Part shown: positions 44,494-52,102 of the stretch, piece after piece | Numbering within the stretch: the stretch's first letter is position 1 | Layout: every line of letters begins with the position of its first letter | Assembly: GCF_001748245.1 (NCBI RefSeq) | Contig: NZ_BDFO01000001.1 | Span: 5,621,778-5,685,777, forward strand | Length of the DNA stretch: 64,000 nucleotides | Direction of reading: 5' to 3' | Origin: Oligoflexus tunisiensis | Lineage (GTDB): Bacteria > Bdellovibrionota_B > Oligoflexia > Oligoflexales > Oligoflexaceae | Program-made: the position numbers and the translations under genes | Notes under the pieces: model-generated | The model's input: only the letters and a program-made list of their open reading frames with translations | What the model was told of the DNA's origin: nothing | The model's database searches: none

Positions 44494-45381
44494 ATGCGAC
44501 CTTTCTCTCTCCTTCTCAGTCTTAAAATCCTGTTCGTGACGACATCCGCGCTGGCTGGCATTCCATCCTGGAATCAAACCCTTTGGGATCCTGCCCAGGG
44601 CATCCAGGTCTCCCCCACGGTTCTCGATGAACTCGCTGCGGAACCTGCGATCTTTGTGCTCGGCGAGGAGCACTATAACCCTCCGGTGCAGGAGGCGGAG
44701 GCCTGGCTGCTCGATCGTATCGCCCGGCAGGTGCCTTCCAAGGACGATTTCATCCTGGGCTGGGAGTTTCTGAATACCGTGGATCGCTTTGCCATTGATG
44801 AGCACTGGACCCGCTATCAAAAAGGAGCCCTGACCACCACGGAATTTCTGCAGCAGCTCTTTCCCGCCGGCCCGGCCTCGATCGAGTATGCTCCGGTACT
44901 GGAAACCGCCCGGACCTATCACGTGACGTTGATCCCCACGAATCTTACCCGAACGCAGAAAAGCCCCGTTACCCGCGAAGGCATCGAGGCCCTGGATCCC
45001 GCGCTCCTGCCGCCGGACTTTGCTCTGGGCGGTCCGCTCTATTTAGAGCGCTTCCAGGCCGCCATGGGCTCACATCCCCTGCCCTATCCCATCGAAAACT
45101 ACTTCGCCGCCCAGAGCCTCACTGACGAGGTTATGGCCACCGAGCTCCTGAAAATCCCCAGCCGGGCTTCTCGCCTCCTCATCACCGGTTCCTTCCATGG
45201 TGACTATCGGGACGGCGTGATCCGCAGCCTGGAACGTCGCGTCCAGGGTCTGCCGATCCTTTATATCCGGATAGTCGATGCCAGTGGGATGACGGTCCAG
45301 GCGCTGCAGGAGTTCATGGTTCATCCACGCTACGGGGCCGTTGCCGACCTCGTCTATATTGTGAATGAACCGCAGCCTTAG
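44494..45381 (+). CDS. ChaN-like haem-binding-uptake family protein, exported
   Basis: A 295-residue protein with a signal peptide (SLKILFVTTSALA). The domain matches the ChaN/Cofac_haem_bdg family (EreA-like fold): LGEEHYNPPVQEAEAWLL with the G-E-x-H motif, GWEFLNTVDRFAID, later YFAAQSLTDEVMATELLK and LLITGSFHGDYRDGV. Family members bind haem at a dimer interface and some form part of iron acquisition; others are hydrolases. No lipobox is present here, although ChaN itself is a lipoprotein. Translation start lies right behind a hairpin that covers the ribosome site. Confidence 0.82.
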   Translation: MRPFSLLLSLKILFVTTSALAGIPSWNQTLWDPAQGIQVSPTVLDELAAEPAIFVLGEEHYNPPVQEAEAWLLDRIARQVPSKDDFILGWEFLNTVDRFAIDEHWTRYQKGALTTTEFLQQLFPAGPASIEYAPVLETARTYHVTLIPTNLTRTQKSPVTREGIEALDPALLPPDFALGGPLYLERFQAAMGSHPLPYPIENYFAAQSLTDEVMATELLKIPSRASRLLITGSFHGDYRDGVIRSLERRVQGLPILYIRIVDASGMTVQALQEFMVHPRYGAVADLVYIVNEPQP

Positions 45382-45393
45382 GAGTCGAAAACA

Positions 45394-45419
45394 AAGGCCT
45401 TTCCGTGGGGAAAGGCCTT
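45394..45419. terminator. Hairpin between convergent genes
   Basis: AAGGCCTTTCC (45394-45404) pairs with GGAAAGGCCTT (45409-45419), an 11-base-pair stem. The minus-strand side is followed by TTGTTTTC, so it may serve both convergent genes. Confidence 0.7.
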
Positions 45420-45480
45420 GCAATTTGAATGTACCACTTGGGGAATGCTCATGACGACAAATAGGGCCGTAGTACGCTGT

Positions 45481-47364
45481 TTATTGGGCCACCAGCGCGG
45501 CCTGGACCACGGGTGCGATCAAACAGTTGTCCATCTGCACCTGGCTGGCGAACATGCAATCCGGAGTGGCCAGGAAGTCACCCACCTGGGGATTGGCGAT
45601 ATTCACTTCAATCCGCGCCTGTTCCAGGGCCTGCGACTGCAGAAGACTCAGTTCCTGCCGCGAAATAAAGCCGAGGTTGCGCAGACTAGTCCACTGGGTG
45701 CGATAGGGCTCATTCTGGAGCAGACTGTCGAGCACCGCTTCGGAAATGCCAAGTTCCTCTTTGACATCATTCTTGCTGAGTGAGCGGTTGAAGAAGCGGA
45801 AGGCCTGGTTCACAGGATCCGGTTTCAACGGGTCAATGCCGAGCTGCTTCAGACTGTTGAAATAAAGCGCGTTATCCTTGTCCATGGTCTCCTTGAACAC
45901 CTTGTCCTCGGGATAAAGGTTCAGAAGCTTTTCCATTTCCGCGGCCGAGAAGGCGCCGACGTTGGCCAGGGCAAAGGCCCGGATCTCATCCTTCTTATAG
46001 AGCAGACCTGACTGGTGACAGTTCATGCAGGACACGCCGTTGACGATGGCCGTGAGGAACTGCGAGGGAGCATCATTCTGCTTCACAATGCTGGTGGGAC
46101 CTTTGTCGAGGATCACACCGGCGTTATTGATCAGACGATAGGCCAGCATTCCGTTCGGCAACTGGAAGATGATCTCGCCACCATCATGCTGGAACGCTTT
46201 GGTCGGGCTGGTTCCCGTCGGTCCCAGTGGATTGGCAAAGAGGTTTTCGATCTGGTCCAGTCGAGCAAAGTCATAGCTGATCCAGTAGGCAAGCCCATTG
46301 TTTTGGCTATGACGTTCGATCATGCGGTTCTGCGATGAAACACCCGAGTTCTTAAAGCCGGCGCGCAGCACGCGGTCGTTGGCCAGGTTGTCCACGATAT
46401 TGACGCCGAGCTGGGCATCGAGTGCCGCCTGGTCAGCGCCGAGCTGCAGGAGGCGTTCATAAGGAAGAGGCAGCGTGGCGGTGGCAATGAACCAGTCCGC
46501 GCGGATCAGGTAGTTGGCGGAGCCGGTGGCGTCCCGCAGCGCCTGATCATTCTGAGCAGCCTGCTGAGCAGCATTGTCCGACACATTATTGACGAACTGC
46601 TGGGAGAAGGGATAGAAATCGGTCATCACGCTTTCAAAGACCTGCACGGGAATGCCAAGTTCATTGAGCTTGACGCGATAGATCAGCTTCTTGGGATCGA
46701 CAGCCACCGGCTTCACCAGCGCAGGTGAGCGGGACAGACTGTTGACCACCTTGAAGAAGGCTTTCCGCAGGTTTTCCATTCCAGCTTCATTGGTGCCGAC
46801 ATTGTTGGCCACATGAAGACTGAAGTAACGCACCTGATCCTGTTCCGCCACGGGAACATTTGTCTGCAGATCCTTTTGAATGAGATCAACGACCTGGATG
46901 TCCTTCAAGGGGACAACTTCCACGGCCTTCAGACCCAGGATCCACTGCTTGATGGTTTCCGCTTCCTCAGGCTTCAAAGCACCGGAAGGAGGCATGTTGC
47001 CGACCGGAGCGAGCTTGGTATAAACCAGGGAACGCTCAGGTTTGCCCGCCACGATATAGCGTCCGCTGGCCAGCATCGCTTCCACGTTATCCAGGCTACC
47101 GAAGTTCCCCTGGATATTGGTTGCACTATGGCAGCTGACACAGGCGCGATCCAGGATCGCCAGGGCTTCCGCCTGAAGATCCACAGCATCCGCATCCTGA
47201 TCTGGAGTCGGAGTTGCTTTCTTGGTGTCGATCGGCGCTTTGGTTTCCTCTACTTTTTTATTCGCGCCATTAAATCTGGACAACACCGGGATGGATGGGC
47301 TGGATTCACAGGCCCCCACCAGGATGAGTAGCCCTAAACACAATAGGTTCATACTTGGTCTCAT
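45481..47364 (-). CDS. Di-haem c-type cytochrome lipoprotein (paralogue A)
   Basis: 627 residues from the ATG at 47364, which has AAGGGGGA 7 bases upstream. Lipobox LVGAC; Lys/Thr/Asp linker. The first haem domain holds CVSCHS at about 74-78, with NMPPSGALKPEE after it, typical of PSCyt1-like cytochromes whose Met is the sixth ligand. A 300-residue middle region (RYFSLHVANN, KKLIYRVKLNE, FYPFSQQFVNNV) precedes the second motif CMNCHQ at about 445-449, and a helical tail ends in a Cys pair (PDCMFASQ, MDNCLI). It is near-identical in plan to paralogues B and C. It is probably a surface electron carrier or haem-peroxidase-like protein. A sigma-28-type promoter lies upstream. Confidence 0.87.
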   Translation of the reverse strand: MRPSMNLLCLGLLILVGACESSPSIPVLSRFNGANKKVEETKAPIDTKKATPTPDQDADAVDLQAEALAILDRACVSCHSATNIQGNFGSLDNVEAMLASGRYIVAGKPERSLVYTKLAPVGNMPPSGALKPEEAETIKQWILGLKAVEVVPLKDIQVVDLIQKDLQTNVPVAEQDQVRYFSLHVANNVGTNEAGMENLRKAFFKVVNSLSRSPALVKPVAVDPKKLIYRVKLNELGIPVQVFESVMTDFYPFSQQFVNNVSDNAAQQAAQNDQALRDATGSANYLIRADWFIATATLPLPYERLLQLGADQAALDAQLGVNIVDNLANDRVLRAGFKNSGVSSQNRMIERHSQNNGLAYWISYDFARLDQIENLFANPLGPTGTSPTKAFQHDGGEIIFQLPNGMLAYRLINNAGVILDKGPTSIVKQNDAPSQFLTAIVNGVSCMNCHQSGLLYKKDEIRAFALANVGAFSAAEMEKLLNLYPEDKVFKETMDKDNALYFNSLKQLGIDPLKPDPVNQAFRFFNRSLSKNDVKEELGISEAVLDSLLQNEPYRTQWTSLRNLGFISRQELSLLQSQALEQARIEVNIANPQVGDFLATPDCMFASQVQMDNCLIAPVVQAALVAQ

Positions 47365-47430
47365 TCCCACGTCCCCCTTGGTCTCTCAATGGGTTGCATT
47401 TTTGAAGTCGCTCAACCCGTATGCAATATA

Positions 47431-47457
47431 ATATCGGAAACAATTGACTTTTCTTTA
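47431..47457 (-). promoter_or_regulatory. Sigma-28 (FliA)-type promoter of haem lipoprotein A
   Basis: On the minus strand TAAA (47457-47454), 15 bases, then TCCGATAT (47438-47431), against the FliA consensus TAAA-N15-GCCGATAA. The region CCGATA to GCATACG is identical to paralogue C at 17 of 20 bases. The remaining part of the 324-base gap 47365-47688 shows no gene. Confidence 0.7.
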
Positions 47458-47688
47458 GGATCGCACAATTAAGTCAGTATTTTCAGTGATTTGTGTCATC
47501 CTTATTCGAAGGCCTTGTGCAAAATTTTCGTTAAAAACAAGAGATTGCCAACGGGAACCCGAATGCCGGGCAGTTGCAACCTGTGAAAATTCTTCAAGTG
47601 GGACCTGGAAGTATGGATGCTCAGCGCTGCAGAGGATTGGATCAGCCCTCGTTCCTGAGGGCATTATTTCGAAAGAGTAAGGAAAGTC

Positions 47689-48858
47689 TTAGTTGCGATC
47701 GCCCTGGCCTTTGCCTTTGCCGTCACCATCGTCGTCATCATCATCCGTTTCAATGCGACAAGGTTCAAACTCGAGACGCGAACCTGTTCCGTCGGCATAG
47801 AGGATGATGTTTTCATCTTTCGCAAAGGCGATGCTGAATGTTTCCTGAACCTGTCCTGGGTTGCTAGCGGACTGGATTTCACCCGTAATTTTGCCTGAAA
47901 CAGGACGGCAGGTTCCCGAGACATCCATCACAACATCATCATAGTGCATGATCACGGTCAGCCCATCATCGGCTTTCACCGAGGACACCGATCCTGAGAC
48001 GATTTTCAAGGATCTCAGCTTCAACTCGGCGTTGTACGATTCATTGACCACCAGCGGCGCGGTCGCGACGGTTGAAATGTTGGTGTTCAGAATCGTGGCC
48101 GCGGCCGTCGCCGAGCGGGTGTTGATTTCCATATCCGTATTGAATGTCAGCGTCCGGCCGAGTTTCAGCCCTTCGGTGGCATTGAAATTGACCTTGTTGA
48201 CCATCGACTGATGGGAACCCGCGGACTTCACGCTGCTTTCCCGCACAAATTCCCCGGACGGGCTCATCACCACGAGACGGCTGTTGGTCCGTTCCAGGTC
48301 GCCATCTGTAATCAGATTGGTCAAGGCGCTCCAGTCGAGTTTTGGCTTCGTCAGGGACGTATTGCAAACAAGAGCCATATCCGGACTTTGCATGCGTGAG
48401 GCAAAGACGCGGCTGAAACTTTCTGTGACGAGCGTTCCGTCCTGACCCTGACCACTGGGGCGGGTACCGCTATTGGTTTCCTGATGATTCAGGACCAGGG
48501 AGCCGTCCTCCTGCTGACCGCAGGTGCGGCTTTCATTGGTCGCCAGCGCCAGGGCCGCGCCGGTATTTTCGAAGGCAAAATCGAAAGCCGCGGTAATGGC
48601 TTCATCGTACTGGTTCTCGACCAGGCTTCTGATATTAAATTTCACAGGTTCCACAGGTTCCACGGTATCGATGTTATCGATCGGGACCGTCGAGGTACCT
48701 GGCAACGCCGGCTGATAGGAATCCTTCGGTTGCGTCGGCGTGGGCTCGGAAGGGTTGCCCACTTCCACACCACAGCCGAGAAGCAGCCAGGCCAGCGTTA
48801 CGAGCGAGACAACGCCAAGTTGCGGAATCATGCGTATTGTTTGCATACGATTGCTCAC
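47689..48858 (-). CDS. Lipoprotein with GVEVGNP start and Asp-rich tail, unknown function
   Basis: A 389-residue protein whose start overlaps the stop of the TIGR02147 regulator (ATGA, 48855-48858), so the pair is one operon. Lipobox LLGC; the mature protein begins CGVEVGNPSEPTP. A mostly beta-structured domain follows, with Thr/Ser-rich strands and a Cys pair in ESRTCGQQ and LVCNTS. The C-terminus is striking: CRIETDDDDDDGDGKGKGQG, an Asp run and then Gly-Lys, possibly for calcium or surface binding. No known family. Coupling to a regulator flanked by the haem lipoproteins suggests it is part of the same surface programme. Confidence 0.8.
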   Translation of the reverse strand: MSNRMQTIRMIPQLGVVSLVTLAWLLLGCGVEVGNPSEPTPTQPKDSYQPALPGTSTVPIDNIDTVEPVEPVKFNIRSLVENQYDEAITAAFDFAFENTGAALALATNESRTCGQQEDGSLVLNHQETNSGTRPSGQGQDGTLVTESFSRVFASRMQSPDMALVCNTSLTKPKLDWSALTNLITDGDLERTNSRLVVMSPSGEFVRESSVKSAGSHQSMVNKVNFNATEGLKLGRTLTFNTDMEINTRSATAAATILNTNISTVATAPLVVNESYNAELKLRSLKIVSGSVSSVKADDGLTVIMHYDDVVMDVSGTCRPVSGKITGEIQSASNPGQVQETFSIAFAKDENIILYADGTGSRLEFEPCRIETDDDDDDGDGKGKGQGDRN

Positions 48859-49730
48859 GACTTGGCTCCTTTATCCCGACTCAGGGGAAAAAATTGGATG
48901 TTTGTTTGGTACACCACATCAGCATTTTGAGCCTGCTCAGCCATACTCAGGAGCTTTTTACGAAACACACTGATCTCTTTCTTGATCTCGGGCAGAAGAC
49001 TGCTGGGAATGGCGATGGACACAGAGCTTACGTCGCGAGCCTGCGCCTGAATCGAAGTGAGCGATTCCTTGCCAAGTTCAATCATTCTTTGGTGGTAACG
49101 CGTGATCGCCAGGGATGCAATCTCGTCCCCGGTACTGATGCGTGAATGAGTGGGCTTATAGGTACCCGTTTCCGGATCGCGGGACACAAGGTTCAGGCGC
49201 TCCAAAAGCTCAAGACTCTTGCGCGCCTGTTCGGGGCGAATCCGCGGGGTCAGCTGTGCCGCCAGCTGCTTAGGATCCGAGGTAAAATTCTGAGTGAAAC
49301 AGAGTTCATAGATGGCACTGTGATACCACTCGGAAAAGAATTCCAGCTGAGCCAGGAGAGCGTCCTCGGAGCGGACCTCCTTGGTTTTCAGCTCCAGGAG
49401 ATCTTGAAAGAGGAGCTCCCGCTCCATGGAATCACGACTATTGTGATAAGCCACCAGGTCTTCAAAGTACTTGCGATCCTTGCCACCCAGTTGCAGGATG
49501 TCCGCAATGCGAACAGCAGCCTTGCTGGTGAGGGGACGTTTGCCTTTGATGATGAGGTGCAGAACGTTCGTTTTGGAAAAACCGAGATCATCGGAGAAGT
49601 TAAGATAAGAGTACTTGCCCAGCTCCTGCTTGATGGCCTCATAAACGGCCTGTAAATACTCTTTATAATCGAGGAATCGGCTGACCGACACACGGCTGGC
49701 AATTGCTACAATGAGTTTAGCATGTGACAT
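48855..49730 (-). CDS. TIGR02147/DUF4423 family regulator (copy 1)
   Basis: A 291-residue cytoplasmic protein. The N-terminus FLDYKEYLQAVYEAIKQ followed by YLNFSDDLGFSKTNVLHLI and GKRPLTSKAA forms a helix-turn-helix-like block. The rest is DUF4423-like: LELKTKEVRSEDA, FFSEWYHSAIYELCF, LTPRIRPEQARKSLELLERL and the final helical region. TIGR02147 proteins were first catalogued in Fibrobacter and are frequent in Bdellovibrionota. A role as transcription factor is assumed from the fold but not established. It is about two-thirds identical to the copy at 57355-58227. It precedes a lipoprotein in the same operon and sits between haem lipoproteins A and B. Confidence 0.85.
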   Translation of the reverse strand: MSHAKLIVAIASRVSVSRFLDYKEYLQAVYEAIKQELGKYSYLNFSDDLGFSKTNVLHLIIKGKRPLTSKAAVRIADILQLGGKDRKYFEDLVAYHNSRDSMERELLFQDLLELKTKEVRSEDALLAQLEFFSEWYHSAIYELCFTQNFTSDPKQLAAQLTPRIRPEQARKSLELLERLNLVSRDPETGTYKPTHSRISTGDEIASLAITRYHQRMIELGKESLTSIQAQARDVSSVSIAIPSSLLPEIKKEISVFRKKLLSMAEQAQNADVVYQTNIQFFPLSRDKGAKS

Positions 49731-49766
49731 ACAGCTCTTTCTCTATTATATTGCGAGTCCTTCTCT

Positions 49767-49794
49767 CTATCGGCCACGACTATTCCGCACATGA
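49767..49794 (-). promoter_or_regulatory. GCCGATA element shared with the second regulator gene
   Basis: Minus strand: TCTCATGTGC, then 12 bases, then GCCGATAG, 37 bases before the start. Regulator copy 2 has the same two blocks. The second block fits a sigma-28 -10 element; the first (TCAT) is a poor -35 match, and the spacing is 16. Confidence 0.45.
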
Positions 49795-49876
49795 GAAAAT
49801 TTTGTAACTCTCCGTAAAATCTTTAAAAACGCCAGAGAGTTTACCTGTGTCACTCTCTGGAATCTGCATACCAGGC

Positions 49877-51748
49877 CTAAGGTGCGACCACACAGTTATC
49901 CATCTGCACCTGGCTCGCAAACATACAGGCGGTGGTCACCACGAAATCGCCCAAAGCGGGTAAGGTGACGTCGACCTCGATACGCGTTTGCTCGATGGCC
50001 TGAGCCAGCAGCACGCTCAAATCCTCACGGGAGATGGCGCCCCCATTCCGCAGCGTGTTCCACCGGGACTTGAAGGGTTCATTGGCCAGAAGACCATCCA
50101 GAACGGCGGTCGTGATGCCCAGCTCCTCGGCCACGTCCTTCTTGGTCAGGGACCGATTATAGAAGCGATACGATTGATTCACAGGATCAGGTTTCTTGGG
50201 ATCGATCCCGAGCTGGCTCATGGCATTGAAATAAAACGCATTGTCGCGGTCGATGGTTTCCTTGAAAATGCGCTCCTCAGGATAGATATTGAGGATCTTT
50301 TCAAACTCGGCCTGGGTAAAGTCGCCGACATTCGTCTGAGCAAAGAGGCGAATTTCATCCTTTTTGTAGATCAAACCCGCATTGTGACAACCCATGCAGG
50401 ACACGCCGTTGACCATGGCCGCGAGAAATTCCGTGGGCGCTCCGCTCTGGCTGACGGTGCTGGTTGGGGCCTTGTCCAGGGCCACACCCGCGTTACTCAC
50501 GACCCGATAGGCAAACATGCCGTTGGCGAGCTGGAATATGATGCCAGCGCCTTCATGTGTAAATTCCCGGGTTCCATTCAACGTGACAGGTCCCAGCGGA
50601 TTGCTAAAGACATTGGCTGCGTCCGCAGAACTGGAGAAGTCATAGCTGGTCCAGTAGGAAAGACCATTGAGTTGCGCATGCCGTTCGATCACCCGGTTTT
50701 GCGTCGACATCCCCGAGTTACGAAAACCGGCGCGTTGCACGCGATTGGCATTGATGTTGGCCAGGGTGTTGACACCAAGCTGTTGATCCAAAGCCGCCTG
50801 GTTGGCTCCAAGCTGCAGGAGGCGTTCATAAGGAATAGGCAGAGTTGCGGTGGCCATAAACCAGTCGGCGCGAATCAGGTAGTTGTTCGACAAGGTGGCC
50901 GCGCGCAGGCTGCTATCGTTTTGTGACGCCAGGATGCTGACCGCATCCGAGACGTTGTTCAAATACTGCTGGGAGAAGGGATAAAAGTCGCTCATCACGC
51001 TTTCAAAGACGTTGATGGGAATACCCATCTCATCCAGCTTCACACGGTAAATCAATTTTTTCGCGTCCACAGCCACCGGCTTGACAATCACGGGCGAGCG
51101 CGAAAGACTGTTGATGACTTTGAAGAAACCTTTCCGCATCGCTTCCAGATCTTCAGCCGTGGCACCAACGTTATTCGGCACATGCAGCGTGAAGTAACGC
51201 ACCTGCGGTTGATCCGCGACGGCCACACTGCTCTGAATATCCTTTTGAATCAGGTCAAGAACCTGCGTATCGCGCAGCGCCACCACCTGATTTGACTCCA
51301 GGCTCTGAATCCATTGTTTGATAATGTCGACTTCTTCAGTCTTGAGCGCGCCTGTGGGCGGCATATTGCCAAAGGGAGCCAGCTTGGTAAAAATGAGCGA
51401 GGCTTCGGGATTGCCTGGAATAATATAGCGGCCGCTGTCGAGCAGCGCCGCGACATTGTCGATGATTCCGAAATTGCCTTGTGGCGTTGCACCCGTGTGA
51501 CACTTGGCGCAACTTCTTGTAAGAATGGCGGTCGCCTGTTCCTGAAGCGAAAGGTCACCGGCAGGTGCCGCCCCTTCTTCACCCGGGGCATTGGGCTTGG
51601 CGGTCCCATCCGCATTCGTGGAAGTATTCACGGCCGCTGGTGGAGGATTTCTATTCTTGTATGAACCTGAGGTTTCTGATTCCTTACAGCTGAAAGCCCA
51701 AATCAAAAAAAGCAAAACCTGAATCGCGTTGGTTATTGCCGAGTACAT
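49877..51748 (-). CDS. Di-haem c-type cytochrome lipoprotein (paralogue B)
   Basis: A 623-residue protein with AAGGGA upstream of the ATG. Lipobox AFSC (Cys21). Haem motifs are CAKCHT at about 79-83, followed by NMPPTGALKTEE, and CMGCHN at about 450-454. The middle region keeps KKLIYRVKLDEMGIP and YPFSQQYLNNVSD, and the tail keeps TACMFASQVQMDNC. It is the most divergent of the three copies but colinear throughout. It stops at the shared Cys pair without a longer C-terminal extension. A sigma-28-type promoter lies 52 bases upstream, divergent from that of paralogue C. Confidence 0.87.
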   Translation of the reverse strand: MYSAITNAIQVLLFLIWAFSCKESETSGSYKNRNPPPAAVNTSTNADGTAKPNAPGEEGAAPAGDLSLQEQATAILTRSCAKCHTGATPQGNFGIIDNVAALLDSGRYIIPGNPEASLIFTKLAPFGNMPPTGALKTEEVDIIKQWIQSLESNQVVALRDTQVLDLIQKDIQSSVAVADQPQVRYFTLHVPNNVGATAEDLEAMRKGFFKVINSLSRSPVIVKPVAVDAKKLIYRVKLDEMGIPINVFESVMSDFYPFSQQYLNNVSDAVSILASQNDSSLRAATLSNNYLIRADWFMATATLPIPYERLLQLGANQAALDQQLGVNTLANINANRVQRAGFRNSGMSTQNRVIERHAQLNGLSYWTSYDFSSSADAANVFSNPLGPVTLNGTREFTHEGAGIIFQLANGMFAYRVVSNAGVALDKAPTSTVSQSGAPTEFLAAMVNGVSCMGCHNAGLIYKKDEIRLFAQTNVGDFTQAEFEKILNIYPEERIFKETIDRDNAFYFNAMSQLGIDPKKPDPVNQSYRFYNRSLTKKDVAEELGITTAVLDGLLANEPFKSRWNTLRNGGAISREDLSVLLAQAIEQTRIEVDVTLPALGDFVVTTACMFASQVQMDNCVVAP

Positions 51749-51799
51749 AATCCGTCCCTTCCTCTAAATACGCAGTCCCCTGCGCAATGTGCAGAATTT

Positions 51800-51826
51800 T
51801 TATCGGAAAGTTTTGGAAAAACTTAA
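51800..51826 (-). promoter_or_regulatory. Sigma-28 (FliA)-type promoter of haem lipoprotein B
   Basis: Minus strand: TTAAGTTT (51826-51819), 11 bases, then TCCGATAA (51807-51800). The extended FliA consensus is TAAAGTTT-N11-GCCGATAA, so 14 of 16 positions agree. Confidence 0.72.
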
Positions 51827-52017
51827 TCGACCCCGACAAAGTTCAGTAAATATATAAATTTAAATCGATTCGATGTTCGAAAATCATATTCAAAATTATT
51901 TCTAAAGTTTTAAACAGCTCCTTCGGGCTTTTCACCAGTTTTTCAAAAATTTTGCACTAGGACTTAGCATTCTTACTGTAATAACAGATTGATATTCTGG
52001 AATTTTTATGGGGGAGC

Positions 52018-52044
52018 TAAAGAAATACCAACTTCTACCGATAA
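52018..52044 (+). promoter_or_regulatory. Sigma-28 (FliA)-type promoter of haem lipoprotein C
   Basis: TAAA (52018-52021), 15 bases, then ACCGATAA (52037-52044), matching TAAA-N15-GCCGATAA at all but one position, 58 bases before the ATG. It lies in a 354-base AT-rich divergent gap (51749-52102) that contains no gene. Confidence 0.75.
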
Positions 52045-52102
52045 TAATTTGCATACGAGGTCAACGTAGGAAAAAACCCTAGAGCTTGGAAGGGTCGTGG
52101 AC

